Source: Pseudomonas abyssi
GTDB taxonomy: Bacteria > Pseudomonadota > Gammaproteobacteria > Pseudomonadales > Pseudomonadaceae
Direction of reading: 5' to 3'
Assembly: GCF_002307495.1 (NCBI RefSeq)
Contig: NZ_NTMR01000033.1
Coordinates: 1-42,946 of the forward strand
Length of the DNA stretch: 42,946 nucleotides
Positions 36,966-42,946 of this stretch are shown in pieces. Positions within the stretch are counted from its first letter, which is position 1. Every line of letters begins with the position of its first letter. The position numbers and the translations under genes were made by a program. The notes beneath the pieces were generated by a model. It ran no database searches and was not told the DNA's origin. It was given only the letters and a program-made list of their open reading frames with translations.

Positions 36966-37963
36966 TGAGCGCCAATAAACCTACCCAGCCCGCTCGTCGC
37001 AAGGCGCCGAGCGGTGCCGCGCGCTCCCAGCGCAACTGGCGTCACCCGTTGCGCAGCTGGCTGGGCAGCCACCGTACCAGTGCCCTGCAGGCACTGGAGC
37101 GCGTGCGGCACTACCCGTTCAGCAGTGCCATGACCATTCTGGTCATGACCATCGCCCTGGCGTTGCCCATGGGGCTCTCGGTGCTGATCAATCAGGTCAA
37201 GCAACTGGGGGTGAACTGGCAGGAGGCGGCGCAGATCTCGGTTTATCTGGCCGATAGCGTCAGCGCCGAGCAGCAACAGACGCTGACCGAGCAGGTTGGT
37301 CAGCTCGCCGGTGTCGCCAGCGCCCAGCTGCTTGACAAGGACCTGGCCCTGGCCGAGTTTCAGCAACACGCCGGCATGGGCGACGCCCTGTTGCAGCTCG
37401 ACTATAACCCCTTGCCCAGCGTCATCGTGGTGACCCCCAAGAGTATCGAAGGCGGCGCGGCTGCGCTGGAGCCGCTGCGTGACCGGCTGGTGGCGCTGGA
37501 CGGGGTCGATCAGGTGCAGATTGACCTGCTCTGGGTCGAGCGCCTGTCGGCGATTCTGGCGATGTTCGAGCGCTTTGCCGGTGGTCTGGCGGTGCTGTTG
37601 ATCATCGCCCTGTTGCTGGTGATGGCCAACACTATTCGCCTGGCGATCGAAAGCCGCCGCGAAGAAATTCTGGTGATCAAGCTGGTCGGCGGAACCGACG
37701 CCTTTGTCCGTCGTCCATTTCTCTATATCGGTGTGCTGTACGGCCTGCTGGCCGGCCTGCTGGCCTGGGTGCTGCTGGCGCTGGGGCTGGCCTGGCTGAA
37801 TGTCACGGTGGAACGGGTCGCGGCGCTCTACCAGAGCGACTTCGCCTTGTTCGGCATGCCGTTCACTGACGGCCTGGCCCTGGTCTTCGGCGCCATGCTG
37901 CTCGGTCTCGCCGGCGCCTGGCTGGCGGTGGGACAGCACGTCAGGGCGATTGAGCCGCAGTGA
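36965..37963 (+). CDS. ftsX: Cell division protein FtsX
   Basis: 332 residues. A basic cytoplasmic N-terminus is followed by four membrane segments, at about 56-80 (SAMTILVMTIALALPMGLSV), 203-223 (GGLAVLLIIALLLVMANTI), 249-275 and 302-322. The periplasmic domain, about 85-195, contacts the amidase activator in other bacteria. The reading ATG shares its A with the ftsE stop (TGATG). Confidence 0.95.
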   Translation: MSANKPTQPARRKAPSGAARSQRNWRHPLRSWLGSHRTSALQALERVRHYPFSSAMTILVMTIALALPMGLSVLINQVKQLGVNWQEAAQISVYLADSVSAEQQQTLTEQVGQLAGVASAQLLDKDLALAEFQQHAGMGDALLQLDYNPLPSVIVVTPKSIEGGAAALEPLRDRLVALDGVDQVQIDLLWVERLSAILAMFERFAGGLAVLLIIALLLVMANTIRLAIESRREEILVIKLVGGTDAFVRRPFLYIGVLYGLLAGLLAWVLLALGLAWLNVTVERVAALYQSDFALFGMPFTDGLALVFGAMLLGLAGAWLAVGQHVRAIEPQ

Positions 37964-37966
37964 GGC

Positions 37967-38045
37967 AGCTTCAAGCTGCAAGCGGATGGCGCCGGTCTTC
38001 CGGTCTGGGGTTTTGCTTGCAGCTTGTGGCTTGCAGCTTGAAGCT
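37967..38045. repeat. Heptad-type inverted repeat downstream of ftsX (copy 3)
   Basis: AGCTTCAAGCTGCAAGC (37967-37983) and GCTTGCAGCTTGAAGCT (38029-38045) are perfect 17-bp arms. The right side starts earlier, at 38015, with GCTTGCAGCTTGTG in the same heptad rhythm. It lies 4 bases after the ftsX stop and before the rpoH promoter, and may act as a 3'-end hairpin. Confidence 0.7.
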
Positions 38046-38076
38046 AGCGTGAGCCGCCGTTGAACTTTAGCCTACG

Positions 38077-38105
38077 TTCACAGTCCGATTTTGCGGTGAT
38101 ACACT
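38077..38105 (+). promoter_or_regulatory. Predicted sigma-70 promoter of rpoH
   Basis: TTCACA (38077-38082) and TACACT (38100-38105) are separated by 17 bases; the first hexamer matches the consensus at five positions and the second at four. The start would fall near 38112, giving a short leader before the ATG at 38133. Confidence 0.5.
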
Positions 38106-38132
38106 GGGCCGTCATTTTTAGCGAGGTAGCGC

Positions 38133-38996
38133 ATGAGCACTGCACTGCAGCCTGTTCATAATCTGGCTCCGGGAGCCAATCTCGAAGCCTACATCCAGAG
38201 CGTCAGCAGCATTCCTGTTCTGAGCGCAGACGAGGAGCGCGTGCTGGCTGACCGCCTGTACTATCACGAAGACCTTGAAGCCGCCCGCCAGCTGGTCATG
38301 TCCCATCTGCGCTTTGTGGTGCATATTGCCCGCAGCTATTCGGGCTACGGCCTGGCGCAGTCCGACCTGGTGCAGGAAGGCAACGTCGGCCTGATGAAGG
38401 CCGTCAAGCGCTTCAATCCGGAGATGGGCGTGCGCCTGGTGTCCTTTGCCGTGCACTGGATTCGCGCCGAGATCCATGAGTTCATTCTGCGCAACTGGCG
38501 CATCGTCAAGGTGGCTACCACCAAGGCCCAGCGCAAGCTGTTCTTCAATCTGCGCAGCGCCAAGAAGAAGCTGGCCTGGCTGTCGCAGAACGAAGTTGAA
38601 GCCGTGGCCGCTGACCTGGGCGTGGCCGAGCGCGAAGTGCGCGAGATGGAAAGCCGCCTGTACGGGCAGGACCTGGGTTTTGATGGTGCTCAGGACGACG
38701 ACGATGACCACGCCTACGCGCCGGTGCATTATCTGGAAGACAAGCGTTACGATCCGGCTACCCAGCTGGAGTCGGCCGACTGGTCGGACAGCGCCAGCAG
38801 CAGTCTGCTGAGCGGTCTGGACGAGCTGGACGAGCGTAGCCGCGACATTCTCTATCAGCGCTGGCTGGCCGAGGAAAAGGCCACGCTGCACGAGTTGGCG
38901 GCCAAGTATCAGGTGTCGGCCGAACGTATCCGGCAGCTGGAAAAGAACGCCATGAACAAGCTGAAAAAGAACCTCGAGACCGAGGTCGCCATCTAA
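38133..38996 (+). CDS. rpoH: RNA polymerase heat-shock sigma factor (sigma-32)
   Basis: 287 residues. Sigma region 2 is [20 protein letters not shown] with [20 protein letters not shown]. The RpoH box [16 protein letters not shown] is present (about 130-145), which separates it from other group members. Region 4 is [20 protein letters not shown]. It directs transcription of chaperone and protease genes. GAGGTA precedes the ATG. Its position directly after ftsX is the usual one in gammaproteobacteria. A terminator follows. Confidence 0.97.
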   Translation: MSTALQPVHNLAPGANLEAYIQSVSSIPVLSADEERVLADRLYYHEDLEAARQLVMSHLRFVVHIARSYSGYGLAQSDLVQEGNVGLMKAVKRFNPEMGVRLVSFAVHWIRAEIHEFILRNWRIVKVATTKAQRKLFFNLRSAKKKLAWLSQNEVEAVAADLGVAEREVREMESRLYGQDLGFDGAQDDDDDHAYAPVHYLEDKRYDPATQLESADWSDSASSSLLSGLDELDERSRDILYQRWLAEEKATLHELAAKYQVSAERIRQLEKNAMNKLKKNLETEVAI

Positions 38997-39012
38997 GGCG
39001 TCAGTTGGACTG

Positions 39013-39039
39013 AAAGGGCATCCACGGGATGCCCTTTTT
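39013..39039 (+). terminator. Rho-independent terminator after rpoH
   Basis: AAAGGGCATCC (39013-39023) and GGATGCCCTTTTT (39027-39039) form an 11-bp stem with a 3-base loop and a run of five T, 17 bases after the rpoH stop. Confidence 0.88.
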
Positions 39040-39110
39040 GTTGGTGAGGCCGTCCGCCCGACCACCCCATTTTGTGTACCCGATCAGATAACAAGACCAA
39101 GGAGTAACGC

Positions 39111-39716
39111 ATGACGCGCCGTCAGGGTGTGCGACTGGCCACACTGTTTACTGTGGTAATTCTCGCTTTCTATGCTTTTGGCTACTGGCAGTCGAAGCCG
39201 GCTGCGCCGGAGCCGATGGACTGGTACGGCCAGTATCAGGAGTCGCTGTTCAAACCCCTGCAGGCCCAGCGTCTGACGCTGGCTGATACCGGTGCGGCGC
39301 TGGGGCACGGCACCCTGTGGATGATCAGCTCCGAGGGTGAGCCGCTGCTGGTGAGTCGCTACACCCTGGAGAGCGACGATCTGAGCTGGCGTGCCCAGGC
39401 GGTGATCGCGCTGACGCCCGAGCAGACTGACAGCCTGGTGCAGGCCCAGGCCTGGCAGCCGGAGCTGCCCGATCAGCCGATCAGCTCGGCGGTGGGTGAT
39501 GCCCTCAAGGACCGCAAGGTCGTGCGCTTGAGCATGATCCCCAACGAGCCGATGTCGCTGGCGCAGGTGCAGGGCACCTTCGGCAATCCCGACCTGCGAC
39601 TGCCGGTCAGCGAAGGCGAAGCCTGGGTCTATCCGAAGGTGGGGGCCGTGGTCGCCGTGGGCGAAGAGCAGGCGCATTCCATCATGTTTGGCCTGCGCGA
39701 GGACCTGGGCCAGTAG
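39111..39716 (+). CDS. Membrane-anchored protein of unknown function
   Basis: 201 residues, ATG with AAGGAG upstream. An N-terminal hydrophobic segment, LATLFTVVILAFYAFGYW (about 9-26), is an uncleaved signal anchor by appearance, leaving a soluble domain outside. That domain has no motif I recognise; it is acidic with ordinary composition and ends FGLREDLGQ. A hypothetical gene at this place after rpoH is, from memory, conserved in pseudomonads. It converges on mtgA with 76 bases between and no clear terminator. Confidence 0.75.
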   Translation: MTRRQGVRLATLFTVVILAFYAFGYWQSKPAAPEPMDWYGQYQESLFKPLQAQRLTLADTGAALGHGTLWMISSEGEPLLVSRYTLESDDLSWRAQAVIALTPEQTDSLVQAQAWQPELPDQPISSAVGDALKDRKVVRLSMIPNEPMSLAQVQGTFGNPDLRLPVSEGEAWVYPKVGAVVAVGEEQAHSIMFGLREDLGQ

Positions 39717-39792
39717 CCTAAGCGCGCAAATGCCCTGCACGCTTGATTGGGCTGTTTGGCGTTAATTGCAGCGACCTGATGCTCTGCGCGGC

Positions 39793-40545
39793 TCAGATCT
39801 CCAGCCGGTTGCGCCAGTAACGCAGAGTCAGCCAGTCCGGCAGCGGTTTGCCGGCTTCCATCCGGTCGAGATAGTGTCGTCCGCCCAATTGCTGGCTTTG
39901 CTGACGAATCCAGTTGGCGCGGCGCAGGGCGTGCGGTGGTGGGCTGGCGGCATCCCAGTTCAGCGGGCTGGGCAGCACCGCCGCCAGCTGGGCCGATTGC
40001 TGGCTGGACAGGTAGCTGGCGCCTACACCGAAATGGTGCTGGGCCGCCGCTTCCACGCCATAGACGCCGTGATCCCACTCGGCGATATTCAGATACATCT
40101 CCAGAATCCGCTGCTTGGGCCAGATCAGCTCGATGCCGAGGGTAAACCAGGCTTCCAGTCCTTTGCGGATGTAGCTGCGGCCAGACCAGAGGAACAGGTT
40201 CTTGGCGACCTGCTGGCTGATGGTGCTGGCGCCGCGCAAGTTGCCGCCCTGCATGTTATGTTCCACGGCGGCGCGGATGGCCTTGAGATCAAAACCGTAG
40301 TGCTCGGCAAAGCGCTGGTCTTCGGCGGCGATCACGGCCATCTTCATGCTGTCGGGGATTTGCGCGTAGGGCGTCCATTGGTACTGCCGCTGATAGCCTG
40401 GCTGGTCGCGCTCGGTCACCCAGCGCTCGACCATCAGCATCGAGCCGGGCGCGGGTGCCCAGCGCAGCACGACGATAGGCAGCAGGCTGACGGCGGCGGC
40501 AATCAGCAGCCACTTGGCAATCTTGCGCAGGATACGTTTGAACAT
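39793..40545 (-). CDS. mtgA: Monofunctional biosynthetic peptidoglycan transglycosylase
   Basis: 250 residues from MFKRILRKIAKWLL; a frame 81 bases longer is not homologous. One N-terminal membrane anchor (WLLIAAAVSLLPIVVL) precedes a GT51 domain with AAEDQRFAEHYGFD (catalytic glutamate), GGNLRGASTISQQVAKNLFL split as GGNLRGAST and ISQQVAKNLFLW, and LEMYLNIAEWDHGVYGVEAA. It polymerises lipid II into glycan strands, without a transpeptidase domain. Confidence 0.94.
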   Translation of the reverse strand: MFKRILRKIAKWLLIAAAVSLLPIVVLRWAPAPGSMLMVERWVTERDQPGYQRQYQWTPYAQIPDSMKMAVIAAEDQRFAEHYGFDLKAIRAAVEHNMQGGNLRGASTISQQVAKNLFLWSGRSYIRKGLEAWFTLGIELIWPKQRILEMYLNIAEWDHGVYGVEAAAQHHFGVGASYLSSQQSAQLAAVLPSPLNWDAASPPPHALRRANWIRQQSQQLGGRHYLDRMEAGKPLPDWLTLRYWRNRLEI

Positions 40546-40595
40546 GGGCGTCCGGGTGGCGAGTCTGCCCGGAGTATAAACCGAGGGAGTAAAGC

Positions 40596-40970
40596 ATGGC
40601 CAAGTGGCTGTTGATGTTGGCATCACTGAGTGGGTTCACCGGTGTGGCGCTGGGGGCGTTTGCGGCGCACGGGCTGCGCGGCAAGCTGCCGGAAAACCTG
40701 CTCAATGCCTTTCAGACCGGGGTGAGCTACCAGCTGTGGCACACCATGGCGTTGATCGGTGTCGCGCTGCTGTTGCTGCGCAGCCCGGAGAGCACGCTGC
40801 TGAAGGTGACCGGCGTGCTGTTCGCCGTGGGTATCCTGCTGTTTTCCGGCAGCCTGTACGTGCTGGCTCTCAGCGGCCTGGGCAAGTTGGGCATGATCAC
40901 CCCGCTGGGCGGCGTGCTGTGGTTGATTGCCTGGCTGTGTCTGGGCCTCGCCGTCTGGCGCACGGTCTGA
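40596..40970 (+). CDS. DUF423 family membrane protein
   Basis: 124 residues, GGGAG before the ATG. Four hydrophobic segments match DUF423/YwdK-type proteins: WLLMLASLSGFTGVALGAFA with AAHGLRG, MALIGVALLLL, GVLFAVGILLFSGSLYVLAL, and TPLGGVLWLIAWLCLGLAVW. The GAFAAHGL motif is the family mark. Function is unknown. It is divergent from mtgA and precedes thiS by 111 bases. Confidence 0.88.
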   Translation: MAKWLLMLASLSGFTGVALGAFAAHGLRGKLPENLLNAFQTGVSYQLWHTMALIGVALLLLRSPESTLLKVTGVLFAVGILLFSGSLYVLALSGLGKLGMITPLGGVLWLIAWLCLGLAVWRTV

Positions 40971-41081
40971 ACTGGCGTGGCCAGCGGGCGGCAAAGGGCG
41001 TTATCATAGCGCCCTTGTCGCCGATCAATAATGGCCGCGCCACGCTGCCTTATCATCTCCATCCGTTGTTACCGAGCGCCC

Positions 41082-41282
41082 ATGCAGATTCTCTTGAACG
41101 GTGAGCCCCACCACCTGGACCAGCCCTTGACTCTCAGCGAGCTGATCGCGCAGCTGGGCCTGACCGGCAAGCGCCTGGCGGTCGAGTTGAACCTTGAGAT
41201 CGTGCCGCGCAGCCAGCATGCCGACACCCGCCTGGGCGAGGGTGACCGGGTGGAAATCGTGCATGCCATCGGTGGCGGCTAA
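41082..41282 (+). CDS. thiS: Sulfur carrier protein ThiS
   Basis: 66 residues from MQILLNGEP; a frame 51 bases longer is not family-like. The beta-grasp fold ends in the GG needed for adenylation and thiocarboxylate formation (AIGGG). It gives sulfur to ThiG for the thiazole of thiamine. It is followed 23 bases later by thiG. No TPP riboswitch was recognised in the short leader. Confidence 0.93.
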   Translation: MQILLNGEPHHLDQPLTLSELIAQLGLTGKRLAVELNLEIVPRSQHADTRLGEGDRVEIVHAIGGG

Positions 41283-41305
41283 CCCAATCCTCGTTGGAGA
41301 CCCTG

Positions 41306-42097
41306 ATGACTGATATGACCCAGGATGCGCTGGAAATCGCCGGCGTTCGCTACCGTTCCCGTCTGCTGGTCGGCACCGGCAAGTACCAGGACCTGGACGA
41401 GACCGGCCGCGCGATCGAAGCCTCGGGTGCCGAGGTTGTCACTGTTGCCATCCGCCGCACCAATATCGGCCAGAACCCGGACGAGCCCAACCTGCTGGAC
41501 GTGGTGTCGCCGGATCGCTATACCATTTTGCCGAACACCGCCGGTTGCTACACCGCCGATGAAGCGGTGCGTACCTGCCTCCTGGCCCGCGAGCTGCTGG
41601 ATGGCCACAAGCTGGTCAAGCTGGAAGTGCTGGCCGACCAGAAGACCCTGTTCCCGAACGTGGTAGAAACCCTCAAGGCGGCCGAAGTGCTGATCAAGGA
41701 CGGCTTTGACGTCATGGTCTACACCAGCGATGACCCGATCATCGCCCGCGAGCTGGCCGCCATGGGCTGCGTCGCAGTGATGCCGCTGGCCGGTCTGATC
41801 GGCTCCGGCATGGGCATCTGCAATCCCTGGAACCTGCGCATTATTCTGGAAGAAGCCACCGTACCGGTGCTGGTGGATGCCGGTGTCGGCACCGCCTCTG
41901 ACGCCACCATCGCCATGGAGCTGGGCTGCGCCGGTGTGCTGATGAACAGTGCTATCGCCCACGCCGATCAGCCGGTGCTGATGGCCCAGGCCATGCACCA
42001 TGCCGTCGTGGCTGGCCGCGCTGCCTATCTGGCCGGCCGCATGCCGCGCAAACTCTACGCTTCGGCGTCCTCGCCGCTGGACGGCACCCTGCGCTGA
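41306..42097 (+). CDS. thiG: Thiazole synthase
   Basis: 263 residues from [13 protein letters not shown] (ATG at 41306 with GGAG upstream); a TTG 12 bases earlier is possible. TIM-barrel family marks are [30 protein letters not shown] with the Schiff-base lysine, [15 protein letters not shown] and [14 protein letters not shown]. It condenses 1-deoxy-xylulose 5-phosphate, dehydroglycine and ThiS thiocarboxylate into the thiazole. Directly downstream of thiS. Confidence 0.96.
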   Translation: MTDMTQDALEIAGVRYRSRLLVGTGKYQDLDETGRAIEASGAEVVTVAIRRTNIGQNPDEPNLLDVVSPDRYTILPNTAGCYTADEAVRTCLLARELLDGHKLVKLEVLADQKTLFPNVVETLKAAEVLIKDGFDVMVYTSDDPIIARELAAMGCVAVMPLAGLIGSGMGICNPWNLRIILEEATVPVLVDAGVGTASDATIAMELGCAGVLMNSAIAHADQPVLMAQAMHHAVVAGRAAYLAGRMPRKLYASASSPLDGTLR

Positions 42098-42163
42098 GCA
42101 GGCTATTCTTCTGTCAGGCGCTCTTCGGGGCGCCGTTTTATCCGACTCACGACCGAGCACCTC

Positions 42164-42895
42164 ATGTCCGATACGCCCGAACTGCCCGACAGCGCAGAGA
42201 CCCCCAACACCGATAACCCGCCACGCCGCGCCATTCGCAGCTTCGTCATGCGCGCTGGCCGTATGACTGAAGGCCAGCAGAAGGGCATTGATCAGGGCTG
42301 GCCGCGCTTTGGTCTGACGCTGGATCAGGGCATGCTCGACCTGGATGCCCTGTTTGGTCGTAGCGCACCGCGCACGCTGGAGATCGGCTTTGGTATGGGC
42401 CATTCGTTGCTGCAGATGGCCGCCGCTGCGCCCGAGCAGGATTTTATCGGCATTGAAGTACACCGTCCGGGTGTTGGCGCGTTGCTCAACGGCTTGCTGA
42501 CAGAAGGGCTGAACAACGTACGGGTATTCGACTGCGACGCGATTGAAGTGCTCAACCGCTGCATCCCGGATGGCAGTCTGGACCGCTTGCTGCTGTTCTT
42601 CCCGGACCCGTGGCACAAGAAGAAGCACCACAAGCGTCGCATCGTGCAGCCGGCCTTTGCCGAGCAGGTGCGCCGCAAGCTGAAGGTCGGTGGTGTGTTT
42701 CATATGGCCACCGACTGGGAGCACTACGCCGAGCACATGCTGGAGGTCATGAACGTCGCCCCCGGTTATCGCAACCAGGCGGGCGAGGCCGGTTATGTAC
42801 CGCGTCCCGAAGAGCGCCCGATCACCAAATTCGAGCGCCGTGGCGAGCGCCTCGGCCACGGCGTGTGGGACTTGAAGTTCGAACGAGTCGACTGA
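42164..42895 (+). CDS. trmB: tRNA (guanine-N7-)-methyltransferase
   Basis: 243 residues. The SAM motif is [15 protein letters not shown] (about 73-87), with [16 protein letters not shown] and the family-specific [38 protein letters not shown] at the C-terminus contains the T/SxFExxG motif for target guanosine binding. It makes m7G46 in tRNA. Gene order thiS-thiG-trmB is typical of pseudomonads. Confidence 0.96.
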   Translation: MSDTPELPDSAETPNTDNPPRRAIRSFVMRAGRMTEGQQKGIDQGWPRFGLTLDQGMLDLDALFGRSAPRTLEIGFGMGHSLLQMAAAAPEQDFIGIEVHRPGVGALLNGLLTEGLNNVRVFDCDAIEVLNRCIPDGSLDRLLLFFPDPWHKKKHHKRRIVQPAFAEQVRRKLKVGGVFHMATDWEHYAEHMLEVMNVAPGYRNQAGEAGYVPRPEERPITKFERRGERLGHGVWDLKFERVD

Positions 42896-42946
42896 TCAGG
42901 CGGTTGTTCGCGCCGTTCGCCTGACTGGATCCCCGCCTGCGCGCAC

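Noticed and set aside
38106..38132. RNA thermometer in the rpoH leader
   Set aside because: The predicted leader is only about 20 bases and no pairing to the start region could be seen by eye; a folding calculation over the leader and early rpoH codons would be needed.
40971..41081. TPP riboswitch before thiS
   Set aside because: The gap is short and I could not find the conserved CUGAGA and ACCUGA-type elements in place.
41279..42859. Minus-strand open frame of about 526 codons opposite thiG and trmB
   Set aside because: Antisense shadow of two clearly identified genes; His/Gln-rich translation without motifs.
42897..42924. TCAGGCG/CGCCTGA pair after trmB as a terminator
   Set aside because: Short 7-bp arms, a 14-base loop and no T tract before the window ends.

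Overview
The window is a high-GC, densely coded chromosomal segment of a gammaproteobacterium, most likely a Pseudomonadaceae member (Pseudomonas or Halopseudomonas type). The main reason is the gene order from about 13.6 kb to the right end: mutM ... ggt, ferredoxin, coaD, GMC oxidoreductase, aldehyde dehydrogenase, TetR, hydrolase, rsmD, two M16 peptidases, ftsY-ftsE-ftsX, rpoH, a hypothetical, mtgA, DUF423, thiS-thiG, trmB. This is the order I remember from Pseudomonas chromosomes; no search was run. No rRNA, tRNA, CRISPR array, prophage or complete insertion sequence was seen.

Layout. (1) 1-14.1 kb is an acyl-CoA catabolism region: the first 17 codons of etfB; an operon of a fused enoyl-CoA hydratase/3-hydroxyacyl-CoA dehydrogenase with two unlike acyl-CoA dehydrogenases; an IclR-family regulator; a divergent acyl-CoA ligase with a short crotonase; an acyl-CoA thioesterase; a PEBP-like protein and a small membrane protein; a thiolase with a PaaH-type dehydrogenase; and a hotdog thioesterase. 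Together they could activate, dehydrogenate, hydrate, oxidise and thiolyse an acyl or dicarboxylic acid chain, with electrons leaving through ETF. The set resembles pimeloyl/dicarboxylate (pim) beta-oxidation clusters. (2) 14.1-23.5 kb: an unknown membrane protein, mutM, a small exported protein, a Na/Pi cotransporter, a stand-alone EF-G (FusA2 type), a broken YfcC-type transporter gene with a MITE just after its stop codon, and a DUF817 gene without an ordinary start codon. (3) 23.5-31.5 kb: ggt, ferredoxin, coaD, then a likely exported GMC dehydrogenase with a Tat lipoprotein partner and an aldehyde dehydrogenase, divergent from a TetR regulator, then a YheT-type hydrolase. (4) 31.5-42.9 kb: conserved housekeeping genes for rRNA and tRNA methylation, membrane targeting and division, heat shock, peptidoglycan and thiamine thiazole synthesis.

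The most notable pattern is a 17-bp dyad, consensus GTTYCRCWRBGCRAAAY, found four times. It lies just inside the predicted start regions of three separate units: the hydratase/dehydrogenase fusion operon (two copies), the acyl-CoA ligase, and the PaaH/thiolase operon. The IclR-family gene sits between the first two. This suggests one local regulator controlling a complete beta-oxidation module. Other items worth a second look are the two-subunit dehydrogenase with its catalytic base moved to E244 of the large subunit, a family of GCTTGNA heptad inverted repeats placed behind three genes, a 285-bp MITE with CTAG target duplications, and the DUF817 start anomaly.
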